From positions 68,111-132,110 of the forward strand of contig NZ_GL945017.1 of NCBI RefSeq assembly GCF_000218235.1: DNA of 64,000 bases. Reading direction: 5' to 3'. Shown in pieces: positions 36,089 to 44,501 of the stretch (position 1 is the first letter of the stretch; every line of letters begins with the position of its first letter). The notes under the pieces were generated by a model. It was not told the DNA's origin. It was given only the letters and a program-made list of their open reading frames with translations, and made no database searches. A program made the translations under genes and the position numbers. This DNA is from Hallella multisaccharivorax DSM 17128. GTDB lineage: Bacteria; Bacteroidota; Bacteroidia; Bacteroidales; Bacteroidaceae.

Positions 36089-37435
36089 TTTATATCGAAA
36101 ATTACCATCTTCCTTACTATTGCTTCTTGTTTTTTCAAAATCTGTCTCAGGACCTTTATCTGTATTAAAAGCACCGCTATAATAATAACCACTATCCCAG
36201 CCATTCCATCCCATATTACACAACAAATAATACTTTCGTTGTATATAAGAACCTATGGTTTGCCCATTTTTTATGCGGAAGACAGAACGGCTCATTTCTA
36301 ATAATCCGTGAACCAACCAACAATGCCCACCTGAGTATGAATACCAAGTCTTTATAGTAATGCCTAAAAATTTCTTTTTGTGTTTCGTTTCCTTTGCATA
36401 ACCACTTACTAATACATAGTATCCTTTCCTTAATTCATTGACAATGTCTGTTTCATTGTAATCTTTTTTTATTCCTCCAGATGAAAACCCTAAATTCTTA
36501 AGAGTTCTCGGGATGTTATCAGTAGAAGCGGAACTCCCTTTATTTTCATCAGTTTCATTTTCTGGGTATTTGGCATAAGTAACATCTAAATTTTGTCGTA
36601 AACCTAATTGTTGCATAATCCTTGCTATATAAGGGATTGCAGGAGGATATGGATTCCAAGTCTTTACATAACGATTCATAATCTCCCAATCAAAATCATA
36701 ACTGTTGTATCGTTTGGGAAATTTATAAACGGATAATAATTGTGCAACAGCCGTTGGTACGCAGCCTGTGCTGGATAATTTTCCATCCGTTAATGGGCAA
36801 AATTGATTGTAAGGACTTCCCTGCCCCCACTCAACAGGACAATATCCTTCTTTCATTTCGGAAAAAGTTTTTTCCCATTTTCCATATACAACAGAAATTT
36901 CATCGTTTTCATTGTTTTCATTGATTCTGTTATTTTCGTTAAACTCATCAATCTCCTTAATGATTTGGACTTCCATATTTGCCAAAAATGGTACAAGATT
37001 AGGATTGTCTATGACACCATCTTGAGGGATTTCTCCTTTATCTGTAAGCACTAACATTGGAGTAACCCTTGTATCTCCGCTCATTATAGCATATCCACCA
37101 CCTTGAAAATTGAAAATATGTATATTTGTTGAATTATCAACATCTGACCTTGTCATTCCTCCAACTCTTGTATCTATAGAAGTGCCATCTACTTTGAGGG
37201 TAAATTTATTTTTCAGGATGGGATTTTTTGGAGCAATAGAGTTTACACGAGTTGTTTTGCCTAAAAGAATTTCATTGAGTTCTGTTTCTGCATCATTGAT
37301 ATTTCTCTCATAGGAAGTTACTATTTTTTCCTCATCTTTTTCTTTTAACTCTATCTCATTTTGCATACATGAGCTAAGAAAAAACAAAAATATAGCGCAA
37401 ACTATATATATTGTATTGTTCAATTTTAAACGCAT
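36059..37435 (-). CDS. C10-family cysteine peptidase lipoprotein
   Basis: This streptopain-like protease precursor has 458 residues. It has a lipoprotein signal (IYIVCAIFLFFLSSC, lipid Cys about residue 23). A pro-domain follows with FNFQGGGYAIMSGDTRVTPM. The mature domain has Cys225 in SSTGCVPTAVAQLL and His371 in SGGHCWLVHG, the catalytic pair of the family, then NMGWNGWDSGYYY. The gene is clearly richer in A+T than its chromosomal neighbours. It lies 60 bases behind a second C10 gene with a terminator between. It probably acts on the cell surface on host or rival proteins. Confidence 0.9.
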   Translation of the reverse strand: MRLKLNNTIYIVCAIFLFFLSSCMQNEIELKEKDEEKIVTSYERNINDAETELNEILLGKTTRVNSIAPKNPILKNKFTLKVDGTSIDTRVGGMTRSDVDNSTNIHIFNFQGGGYAIMSGDTRVTPMLVLTDKGEIPQDGVIDNPNLVPFLANMEVQIIKEIDEFNENNRINENNENDEISVVYGKWEKTFSEMKEGYCPVEWGQGSPYNQFCPLTDGKLSSTGCVPTAVAQLLSVYKFPKRYNSYDFDWEIMNRYVKTWNPYPPAIPYIARIMQQLGLRQNLDVTYAKYPENETDENKGSSASTDNIPRTLKNLGFSSGGIKKDYNETDIVNELRKGYYVLVSGYAKETKHKKKFLGITIKTWYSYSGGHCWLVHGLLEMSRSVFRIKNGQTIGSYIQRKYYLLCNMGWNGWDSGYYYSGAFNTDKGPETDFEKTRSNSKEDGNFRYKLSAITEIRK

Positions 37436-37458
37436 ATTCTATAAGTATTTAAAGAAAA

Positions 37459-37487
37459 GGCAATCTCGTTTGAATAGCGAGATTGCC
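37459..37487 (-). terminator. Intrinsic terminator between the two C10 peptidase genes
   Basis: A perfect 10-bp stem, GGCAATCTCG (37459-37468) and CGAGATTGCC (37478-37487), is followed on the minus strand by TTTTCTTT. It should end or reduce transcription from the upstream peptidase gene. I see no clear promoter for the downstream gene. Confidence 0.8.
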
Positions 37488-37495
37488 AAAAGATG

Positions 37496-38917
37496 TTAGT
37501 TTAAACGAGCATTTGGATAACATGCCAAATCTATATCGTACAAATCTCCTCCACAATCGAAGTCAATACTTCCGTCATAACGATATAAATACCAACCATC
37601 AAAACTTCCTCCCCATCCCATATTAGCATGGCAATAAACATTGTACCTCTTTAAGATCCTGCGAGGTTGTTTTGGTGAAGGAGCCACATTAGAGGGACGA
37701 ACGCGAATTTGATAACCATCAACAACCCAAGCATGTGAACCATTGGTAAATGCTCCTGTTGCTCTTGTTCCTCTGATGGCTCTTGCAGTTCCTCTACATA
37801 TAACTGGTCTTCTTGAATTTAAAGAGTTTGCCATGTTTTGGAAAGTACAAGAGTTTTTTCCATCAATATGGACATTCCATTTTTTTACATAATTTGCAAC
37901 TGCATCTACAGAAACAGAACCTCCTTCACTTGTAAATTTTGTGCCGCTTCCATCTGCAAGATTCTTTATTAAAGAGGCTAACCTTTTATCTTCCTCAGTA
38001 AGCTCATGGTATCCCCAAAAATTCGGAGAATAACTTCCTAAATTACCCCAATAAAATTTCTGTCCTTCAGGAGTTGTAATGTCATTGATATTCGGTTGTA
38101 AATACGCCAAGACTTGTGCCCAAGCAATAATTGTACACCCTGCAGGATGGCGTCCGTCATAACCATAGCCAAAATCATATTCTGGGGGACATTTAGGCAC
38201 ATAAAGATTATAAGGACTTGTCTGATTCCATTTTGTTTTTAGCATAGGCTCAACTATTTTATGTAATTGCCCAGAGGGATTGTCTGTGGCAGAACTACGT
38301 ATTACAGGAGTATTGTTTACAAGGTATTCTACATGTTTCATCCCCTTCTTCCTAATTTGCATATTGACATAAGCTTTTGTTTTTTCACGAAGAGAATCTT
38401 CGCATTGCTTAATTACGGCAATCTCTTGCAAGGCTATGTTCATTGCATTTTTTATCATCAAATCTGCTGTTTCGTTTGGTGAAAAGAAATCTCCTTCCTC
38501 AGAAAAGGCAATAACATAAGGGAAACGGCAATCTGAACTTACAATCATACTAATAGGCTTCTTGGCTTGATGGTCAACCCATTTTAATTTTGTAAAGTAT
38601 ATTTCTTCACCTTTTTCGTGCTGTTTTGTAGTCAAGGATAAACTAATTTTTTCTTTTTGCACATTTGATAAAGAATTTAAGGCAGACCTTGTATTAGATC
38701 CCTTAATACTTCCGATGTATGATTTCGCAATGCTTTCAACCTCCTCATCCGATAAGTCTTTCTTATCAGGATAGGCAATACTATTGTACTCTTGTTCAGA
38801 CAAAGAGATATAAGATTTATGACCGCTATCTATAACGGTATCTACTTCATCCATTTTGTCACTACACCCACTCAGAATAAAGAGTACTACCGGTAAAAAT
38901 TTTAGATAATTCTTCAT
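37496..38917 (-). CDS. C10-family cysteine peptidase lipoprotein (second copy)
   Basis: This 473-residue relative of the neighbouring peptidase has a lipoprotein signal (FLPVVLFILSGCSDK, lipid Cys about residue 18), a pro-domain of about 200 residues, and the mature domain from TKWNQTSPYNLYVPKCPP. The catalytic Cys261 (HPAGCTIIAWAQVL) and His395 (NGSHAWVVDGY) are present. The two proteins are only distantly alike, so this is not a recent duplication. A promoter element 29 bases upstream rules out the longer frame starting at 38959. It is AT-rich like its neighbour. Confidence 0.9.
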   Translation of the reverse strand: MKNYLKFLPVVLFILSGCSDKMDEVDTVIDSGHKSYISLSEQEYNSIAYPDKKDLSDEEVESIAKSYIGSIKGSNTRSALNSLSNVQKEKISLSLTTKQHEKGEEIYFTKLKWVDHQAKKPISMIVSSDCRFPYVIAFSEEGDFFSPNETADLMIKNAMNIALQEIAVIKQCEDSLREKTKAYVNMQIRKKGMKHVEYLVNNTPVIRSSATDNPSGQLHKIVEPMLKTKWNQTSPYNLYVPKCPPEYDFGYGYDGRHPAGCTIIAWAQVLAYLQPNINDITTPEGQKFYWGNLGSYSPNFWGYHELTEEDKRLASLIKNLADGSGTKFTSEGGSVSVDAVANYVKKWNVHIDGKNSCTFQNMANSLNSRRPVICRGTARAIRGTRATGAFTNGSHAWVVDGYQIRVRPSNVAPSPKQPRRILKRYNVYCHANMGWGGSFDGWYLYRYDGSIDFDCGGDLYDIDLACYPNARLN

Positions 38918-38945
38918 AATAAATTGTTTTAGTTTGTATTCGGTT

Positions 38946-38954
38946 GCAAATATA
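38946..38954 (-). promoter_or_regulatory. Promoter (-7 element) for C10 peptidase gene
   Basis: The minus strand reads TATATTTGC, an exact TAnnTTTGC match, giving a leader of about 20 bases before 38917. The stretch from here to 39264 holds no gene that I can support. Confidence 0.65.
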
Positions 38955-39119
38955 ATCAATATTCATGTTGCTTCCAAATTTTTATCACCCTTTTTTCTTA
39001 TATTGCGTTAAAACACCAACAAATGATGATGGGAATTTTGGGGAATTAGAGTTTTTATGTACTTTTGTAGCAAAGAGCAAACCTCTAAGCAAGACAAGGC
39101 AAAGCATAGCAAACAGAAC

Positions 39120-39141
39120 GGTTTCCAAATCGTTACCCGAA
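39120..39141. repeat. Direct repeat, right copy (possible attachment site)
   Basis: This matches 34935-34956 in 21 of 22 bases and in the same orientation, including the identical core CAAATCGTTACCCGAA. With the left copy it brackets the truncated integrase and both C10 genes (about 4.2 kb). A second, outer pair of exact 16-bp repeats lies at 34790-34805 and 39195-39210. Confidence 0.6.
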
Positions 39142-39264
39142 CACCAGCCTATTGTGCGGAACACCCTTCTACAAAGGGTTGTCGCTTTTCTATCCAAAGT
39201 TACTAAAAATACTTTGAAAACTTATGTTTTTCGGTATTCTGAATTCAATTTGTAGCAAAACAGT

Positions 39265-39729
39265 TCAGAGCTGAATACTGTCGATGCGCAGTTTGACAAC
39301 GCCTGCGGGGGCCCTCACCTCTATGATATCGCCGGCATGGCGGTTCATCAGTGCCTGCCCGATGGGCGATTTCATCGAGATTTTCCCTTCGCGGATGTTG
39401 GCCTCGTGTGGGCTGGCAAGGGTATAGGTGGCCTTATGGTTGGTCTTGAGGTTGGTCACCTCCACTTTACAGAGCAGCTGCACGGTGTCGGCACTGAGCC
39501 GCGTGGTGTCGAGCACACGGGCATTGGCGAGGATGTTTTGCTTGAATCTTATTTTACCAAGTAGTCGCCCGTGAGTACGCCGGGCAGCGTGGTATTCGAA
39601 GTTTTCGCTCAGGTCGCCCTTGTCGCGGGCCTCCGAGAGCTCATCCTGGGCCTTGGGAAGTTCTACCTTGATAAGGTGCTGCAGCTCAGCCACGAGTTTG
39701 TCGTAGCATTCCTGTGACATGTATTCCAT
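39265..39729 (-). CDS. greA: Transcription elongation factor GreA
   Basis: This rescues backtracked RNA polymerase by stimulating transcript cleavage. The 154-residue protein has the N-terminal coiled coil with the acidic tip GDLSENFEYHAAR (Asp and Glu that hold the catalytic magnesium) and the C-terminal FKBP-like domain ending GKISMKSPIGQALMNRHAGD. The ATG at 39729 is chosen because a promoter lies at 39750-39758, inside the longer frame. The accessory insertion lies directly downstream. Confidence 0.94.
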   Translation of the reverse strand: MEYMSQECYDKLVAELQHLIKVELPKAQDELSEARDKGDLSENFEYHAARRTHGRLLGKIRFKQNILANARVLDTTRLSADTVQLLCKVEVTNLKTNHKATYTLASPHEANIREGKISMKSPIGQALMNRHAGDIIEVRAPAGVVKLRIDSIQL

Positions 39730-39749
39730 GGTTCGTAATATTTTTAGTT

Positions 39750-39758
39750 GCAAAGTTA
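39750..39758 (-). promoter_or_regulatory. greA promoter (-7 element)
   Basis: The minus strand reads TAACTTTGC, 21 bases before the greA ATG at 39729. Confidence 0.65.
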
Positions 39759-39878
39759 CTACTTTCTGTCCGAATGGCCATCTGATCATAAAAATACTTG
39801 ACACCCTTCTTCTGCTGAATGTGAAGCCGTCGCCTCAACGGCGTATTCATCATCCAGTTTCTTCCTAAAGACGATTCA

Positions 39879-41802
39879 ATCGAGTAGGAGGAAAACGAAG
39901 TAGTTTTCTTCCTACTTTCGTTTTCCGACCTCTCACACCACCGTACATGCGGTCCCGCATACGGCGGTTCCTATTTTGGGGTGCCATTCGAGATACGTCC
40001 CCATTAAAGTAGCATACCCTGCTGCACGTAGATTGTTGTTACTTATTGCAGTTGCTAAAATAGGACTATTAGCTATATGCCAATAACCCTTACGAGTATT
40101 ACCCCATTCGTATGCTTGGTATTTATTAATACCACATCTAATGAGGTTTGCCACTTTTGTCTTGACTTTCTTCCAAGCTTTCCATATACACATGCGTATT
40201 CTACGTCTTAACCATTCGTCTGTTTCAAGCAAGAGACGCTTCATATTGGCAAGATGATAATAGCCAACCCACCCTCTTATGTATTCTTTCAGCTTTTGCT
40301 TTCTCTTGGCATATCCCCATCCATTGCTGCGACTTGTCAGTTCTTTCAACCTTGACTTCATCTTGGCTTTGGATTTTGGGTGCACAGTGAGTTGGCATTT
40401 GCCTTTCATCACATAAAAGGAGTAGCCCAGGTATTTCACTCCACGTACATACGACACTACGGTCTTTTCCTTGTTGACTCTGAGATATAGAACATTTTCT
40501 ATAAATCGGGTTATAGACTCCTTCACTCGCATTGCAGCCCTTTTGGACTTACAGAATATCATCGAGTCATCGGCATAGCGTACAAAGGGAAGCCCTCTGC
40601 GTTCAAGTTCTTTGTCCAATTCGTTGAGTATGATGTTACTCAACAACGGACTTAGCGGTCCTCCTTGGGGAGTTCCCTCTTCGCTCGCTTCAAACAAGCC
40701 TTTGTTCATTACACCACTTCGGAGATATTTGTGTATAAGACTGACCACTCTGCCGTCTTTTATCGTACGGCTGAGAATTTCTATGAGTTTGCTATGGCTC
40801 ACGGTATCGAAGAAGCGTTCAAGGTCAAGGTCTACTACATATACGTAGCCTTCATTAATTATACTTTGCGCTCCTCGTATTGCGTCATGGCATCCCTCTT
40901 CTCGGACGGAAGCCGTAGCTCGTCTTGGAAAATTGGTTCTCATAGATGGGGGTCAATACTTGGTTTATGGCTTGTTGCACCAAACGGTCTACTACTGTAG
41001 GTATTCCCAACAGGCGCATCTTGCCGTTGTCTTTGGGTATTTCTACCCTTTTCACTGGGTTTGGACGGTAAGAGCCGTCCATCAAGGAACGGATGAGCAA
41101 GTCCTTATTGGTCAATAGCCATGGGAGCAACTGCTCACACGACATCTTGTCGATACCACCACAGCCTTTGTTTCTCATAACTGCCTTGTAGGCTCGGTTG
41201 AGATTTGAAGGGCTAAGGATTTGCTCGAAAAGGTGTTCCTTGTCGAATGGTACTTCCACGATGTTGTCTTCACACATCCACATGTAGGTCTGCACTCCCC
41301 CATACCATTCGGTTTCCGACCTATCTCTTTGGGGGCAGCCATTAACTTGGGATAATGTTTTCTGCATTCTTTCCTTCATGAGGTATGTTTCAATTACTAT
41401 CGCTTGATTGTTAGGTTCAGCCCTTCATGCAACGTTATCGAGTATTGCACTACTATGGCGTCTGCTGACTTCTCACGGCAAGCTTTACTCCACTTCTTTC
41501 GTAAAAAAAACTATTTGAAGTGTCCGTGAGACCTCCTCGGATAAGGGCATTGTCTTTCCATCTTATACCCACTTCATTTACACCAACCGTTCCGAATAGC
41601 TATAGGGCTTTGATTTGTTTAGCAACCTTACCCACGGTCATATGCCTTGTATGAAGTTTCTGTTCGTTAGGTCAGATGTTTGCCGCCGGCTTCTTTCAGA
41701 TTCCACCTCACGATGGACGCCCTTGCCTTTGGCTATGTAATTCCCGCTATTAAGGCTTACTCGGGACTTGCACCCGTTAGACAATACTCATGCCGAGCAT
41801 AC
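39879..41802 (-). mobile_element. Group II intron, copy 1 (frameshifted maturase)
   Basis: This 1.92-kb element is almost identical to 60017-61939; the two lose similarity abruptly at these ends. On the minus strand the 5' end has TAACGGGTGCAAGTCCCG, typical of group II domain I. The 3' end has a domain V-like hairpin (about 39930-39970, with CCGTATGCGGGACCGCATG) and a domain VI hairpin, ending in CTACTCGAT. It sits just behind a terminator hairpin, as group IIC introns do. The exact 5' base could be off by one. Confidence 0.88.
39933..41379 (-). pseudogene. Group II intron reverse transcriptase/maturase, frameshifted
   Basis: The N-terminal part (41379 to about 40890) and the C-terminal part (to 39933) are in different frames. 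Compared with the intact copy at 60071-61516, an extra C lies in the run at 40894-40896, right after YGFRPRRG. The RT active site YADD and the maturase domain (YEWGNTRKGYWHIANSPIL) are preserved in the second part. Without a frame fix the protein is inactive, but the RNA could still move with help from the other copy. The stop codon falls within the domain V sequence. Confidence 0.9.
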
Positions 41803-41809
41803 TGAATGG

Positions 41810-41843
41810 AGACCCCTTGCAAGCTCTTGCTTGCAAGGGGTCT
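41810..41843 (-). terminator. Terminator hairpin of tRNA operon, 5' of intron copy 1
   Basis: A perfect 15-bp stem (AGACCCCTTGCAAGC and its complement) with a 4-base loop lies just after the tRNA-Glu gene on the minus strand. The intron begins a few bases beyond it, which may have displaced the original T-run; the plus strand still has TTTT. Confidence 0.8.
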
Positions 41844-41848
41844 TTTCG

Positions 41849-41920
41849 TAGTGGATAGGGGAATCGAACCCCTATGCCAAGATTGAGAATCTTGTATCCT
41901 AACCATTAGATGAATCCACC
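41849..41920 (-). tRNA. tRNA-Glu (CTC)
   Basis: A 72-base cloverleaf reads on the minus strand: acceptor GGTGGAT/ATCCACT, D-arm ATCTAATGGTTAGGAT, anticodon stem CAAGA/TCTTG around TTCTCAA, giving anticodon CTC, and T-arm with GGTTCGATTCC. The CCA end is not encoded. It is the last gene of a tRNA-Ser, tRNA-Glu, tRNA-Glu cluster. Confidence 0.93.
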
Positions 41921-41941
41921 GTTTGGCCATTGCCGCCTGAT

Positions 41942-41979
41942 AAAAAAAGCCTTCCTGCATAGCAAATGAGGGAAAGGCT
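41942..41979 (-). terminator. Intrinsic terminator between the two tRNA-Glu genes
   Basis: On the minus strand AGCCTTTCC pairs with GGAAGGCT around a 15-base loop, followed by seven T residues. It should end some transcripts after the upstream tRNA-Glu. Confidence 0.75.
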
Positions 41980-42002
41980 CAAAAAGCACGACAAAAAAAT
42001 AG

Positions 42003-42074
42003 TAGTCGGTAAGAGAATCGAACTCTTATGCCAAGATTGAGAATCTTGTATCCTAACCGTTAGATGAACCGACC
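42003..42074 (-). tRNA. tRNA-Glu (CTC), second gene
   Basis: A 72-base cloverleaf has acceptor GGTCGGT/ACCGACT, a D-arm nearly the same as in the neighbouring gene, and an identical anticodon arm (loop TTCTCAA, anticodon CTC). The acceptor and T stems differ from the first copy with pairing kept, so the two genes are old duplicates rather than a recent repeat. Confidence 0.93.
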
Positions 42075-42096
42075 ATCTGATGGCTAAATATCATTG

Positions 42097-42184
42097 CGGA
42101 AGCTGGGGGATTCGAACCCCCGGTACGCGAATTGCGCACGGCAGTTTAGCAAACTGCTGGTTTCAGCCACTCACCCAAACTTCC
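42097..42184 (-). tRNA. tRNA-Ser (GCT)
   Basis: An 88-base class II tRNA: acceptor GGAAGTT/AGCTTCC, anticodon stem GCAGT/ACTGC with loop TTGCTAA (anticodon GCT), a long variable arm and T-loop GGTTCGAATCC. It is the first gene of the cluster, behind a strong promoter at 42233-42241. Confidence 0.95.
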
Positions 42185-42232
42185 AATCCGTTGGCTCTTT
42201 GACCTTACAGCACTCGTTTTCGGAATGCGGAT

Positions 42233-42241
42233 GCAAAGGTA
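42233..42241 (-). promoter_or_regulatory. tRNA cluster promoter
   Basis: The minus strand has TTTTG, a 20-base spacer, then TACCTTTGC, a close match to both Bacteroidetes promoter elements. The start of transcription would be about 40 bases before tRNA-Ser. Confidence 0.75.
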
Positions 42242-42347
42242 TGCAAAAGAATTGGGACCGCCAAAACTTTTACAGTCTTTTTTTTATAAAAAATCATGTG
42301 AAGAGCCTTACCATGCCTTCACAGATCCCCTTCAAAGCAAGGCTGGT

Positions 42348-42435
42348 GCGTCTACAGTGTAAAGGCAATGCGATTACGGTGTAAAGGCAACGCGATTACG
42401 GCGTAAAGGCAACGCGATTACGGCGTAAAGGCAAC
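42348..42435. repeat. 22-bp tandem repeat array, locus 2 (4 units)
   Basis: Four consecutive 22-bp units (starting 42348, 42370, 42392, 42414) follow the pattern GCGATTACGGCGTAAAGGCA plus AC or AT, then a partial unit. The central palindromes read CTACAGTGTAA, TTACGGTGTAA, TTACGGCGTAA and TTACGGCGTAA. The array lies between the tRNA promoter and the lptG-like promoter. No other feature is seen in 42242-42347. Confidence 0.88.
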
Positions 42436-42535
42436 GCGTCTGCACCACAGAGATAAAGAGACAAAGATATCTACTTTTTTCCAGTCTTCCACGAGAGTTA
42501 TGCCAAGAAATTTGGTGTTTCTAAAATATTCTCCT

Positions 42536-42544
42536 TATCTTTGC
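42536..42544 (+). promoter_or_regulatory. Promoter of LptF/G gene
   Basis: TTTG (42511-42514), a 21-base spacer and TATCTTTGC (42536-42544) form a full Bacteroidetes promoter. The ATG at 42553 is only 9 bases from the element, so the transcript has almost no leader. Confidence 0.75.
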
Positions 42545-42552
42545 ACAATATT

Positions 42553-44478
42553 ATGAACTTCCGGATAAAGAAACTCGATATATTCATCGCCAAGCAGTTC
42601 CTCCTGCTCTTTGCGGGAACATTCTTCATCTGCCTCTTTGTGCTGATGATGCAATTCCTATGGAGATACATCGACGACCTCATTGGTAAGGGATTGTCAA
42701 TGCAGATCCTTGCGCAATTTTTCTATTACATGGCACTAATGATGGTGCCCCAAGCGCTTCCACTGGCCATTCTGCTGAGCTCACTCATCACCTTCGGCAA
42801 CTTAGGTGAGAGTTCCGAGCTCACAGCCATCAAGGCTGCAGGCATATCACTGATGCAGAGCTTCCGGTCGCTCATCGTCATCACCGTGCTCATCATGTGC
42901 ACATCGTTCTATTTTCAGAACAATATTGGCCCCCACGCCAACATAAAACTCGCCCAACTCATACTCTCCATGAAACAGAAAAGTCCGGAGCTCGAAATCC
43001 CGGAGGGCGTGTTCTACGACGGCATACCCAACTCAAACATCTACGTTCAGAAAAAGAATGTGAAGACGGGCAAGCTCTACGGCATCATGATCTACCGCAT
43101 GACCGACAGCTATGAGGATGCCGCCATTATTCTGGCTGACTCGGGCATGCTGCAGTCTACAGCAGAAAAGAAACATCTCATTCTCTCACTGTGGAGCGGA
43201 GAATGGTTTGAGAACATGCGTGAGTCGGATCTTGGCGGCAGCGCCGCAGTGCCCTACCGCCGCGAGACGTTCACCAACAAGAAAGTCATCCTCGACTTCG
43301 ACGCGAACTTCTCGCTCATGGATGCCGCAGCGCTGTCAAACAACGCCGCGGGAAAGAGTCTCTCACAGATCCATTACGACATCGACTCACTCAACCAGTG
43401 CTACGACAGTATAGGCCGAGTTTTCTGGAGAGACACCCGTCAGGTGTGCTTCCCAAGCCCTACCATCACAAAGAAAGACTCTCTCAGACAAATCAGAATG
43501 GCGCAAAATGGGAAGGTAGACATCGACAAGCTCTTCAGTAAACTGAAAATAGAGCAACAGCAGCAAGTCATGTCAGCCGCTCTCAGCAGCGTGCAACGCG
43601 AGACTTCCGACCTGGAGTTCAAGTCCATGCTCACCCAAGACAACGAACGCATCCTGCGCAACCACAAGCTGGAAGCACAGAACAAGTTTGCCCTGGCCCT
43701 GCAGTGTCTCATCTTCTTCTTTATCGGAGCGCCGCTGGGAGCCATCATCCGCAAAGGTGGACTGGGCATGCCCATCATCATCTCAGTGCTTGTCTTCATC
43801 GTCTATTACATTCTCGACAACTCCGCTTTCCGCATGTCAAGGCAGGCTTCATGGCCCATTTGGATCGGCCACTGGCTTGCACCCGCCGCGCTGTCGCCGC
43901 TCGCCGTCTTCGTCACCTATAAGGCAATTAACGACTCCATGGTATTCAACGCCGACGGTTGGAGACGATTCTTCGAGAAATTCTTCGGGCTCAGGGCAAA
44001 GAGAAACATCCAAGGCAAGGAGGTGGTGATAGAGCCGCCACACTATACCGAGGACAACGAGATACTGCTCAGAATCAACACCCAACTGCGAGGCTATTCG
44101 GGCAGGCACAACCTCAAGTCGCCACCAAACATCATCAAGGTGTTCTTCAAATACGAGGAAGACCACGACATCGAACAGATCAACGAAGAGCTGGAGCATG
44201 TCATACAAGATCTCTCCAATACGCGCGACAATCAGGTGCTGCATCTTATCAACCAGTACCCCATACTGATGGTCAAGGCACACACGCGCCCGTTTAGCCG
44301 CAGGTGGATGAACGTGCTCTCCGCCATCATTGTGCCGGCTGGCATCTTCATTTACCTAAGAATGTGGAGATTCCGCCTAAGATTACTGCGCGACCTGAAA
44401 GTCATCAGATACACCAATACCAACATCGTGAACTACACAGAGAGACGTATCGGACATCTCGACGAACAGAAAGATTAA
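42553..44478 (+). CDS. LptF/LptG-family permease (YjgP/YjgQ)
   Basis: The 641-residue inner-membrane protein fits the permease family that extracts lipopolysaccharide together with the LptB ATPase. Residues 15-125 hold the first three membrane helices ([20 protein letters not shown] and [20 protein letters not shown] are typical), and residues 380-470 hold the last three ([20 protein letters not shown]). A periplasmic domain lies between. The C-terminal 170 residues extend well beyond the E. coli proteins and include another hydrophobic segment ([13 protein letters not shown]). The 42541 TTG frame start lies in the promoter, so 42553 is used. Confidence 0.88.
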   Translation: MNFRIKKLDIFIAKQFLLLFAGTFFICLFVLMMQFLWRYIDDLIGKGLSMQILAQFFYYMALMMVPQALPLAILLSSLITFGNLGESSELTAIKAAGISLMQSFRSLIVITVLIMCTSFYFQNNIGPHANIKLAQLILSMKQKSPELEIPEGVFYDGIPNSNIYVQKKNVKTGKLYGIMIYRMTDSYEDAAIILADSGMLQSTAEKKHLILSLWSGEWFENMRESDLGGSAAVPYRRETFTNKKVILDFDANFSLMDAAALSNNAAGKSLSQIHYDIDSLNQCYDSIGRVFWRDTRQVCFPSPTITKKDSLRQIRMAQNGKVDIDKLFSKLKIEQQQQVMSAALSSVQRETSDLEFKSMLTQDNERILRNHKLEAQNKFALALQCLIFFFIGAPLGAIIRKGGLGMPIIISVLVFIVYYILDNSAFRMSRQASWPIWIGHWLAPAALSPLAVFVTYKAINDSMVFNADGWRRFFEKFFGLRAKRNIQGKEVVIEPPHYTEDNEILLRINTQLRGYSGRHNLKSPPNIIKVFFKYEEDHDIEQINEELEHVIQDLSNTRDNQVLHLINQYPILMVKAHTRPFSRRWMNVLSAIIVPAGIFIYLRMWRFRLRLLRDLKVIRYTNTNIVNYTERRIGHLDEQKD

Positions 44479-44501
44479 TATTATCATATAAAAAAATAGA
44501 T

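Noticed and set aside
36059..38917. Type IX or toxin-antitoxin style cassette from the two C10 genes
   Set aside because: No inhibitor-like small gene or secretion tail is visible beside them; they read as ordinary lipoprotein peptidases.
37496..38959. Longer start for the second C10 peptidase
   Set aside because: A promoter element at 38946-38954 lies inside the extension and the lipoprotein signal starts at 38917.
42348..42435. CRISPR array
   Set aside because: The 22-bp units abut with no unique spacers and there are no cas genes in the window.
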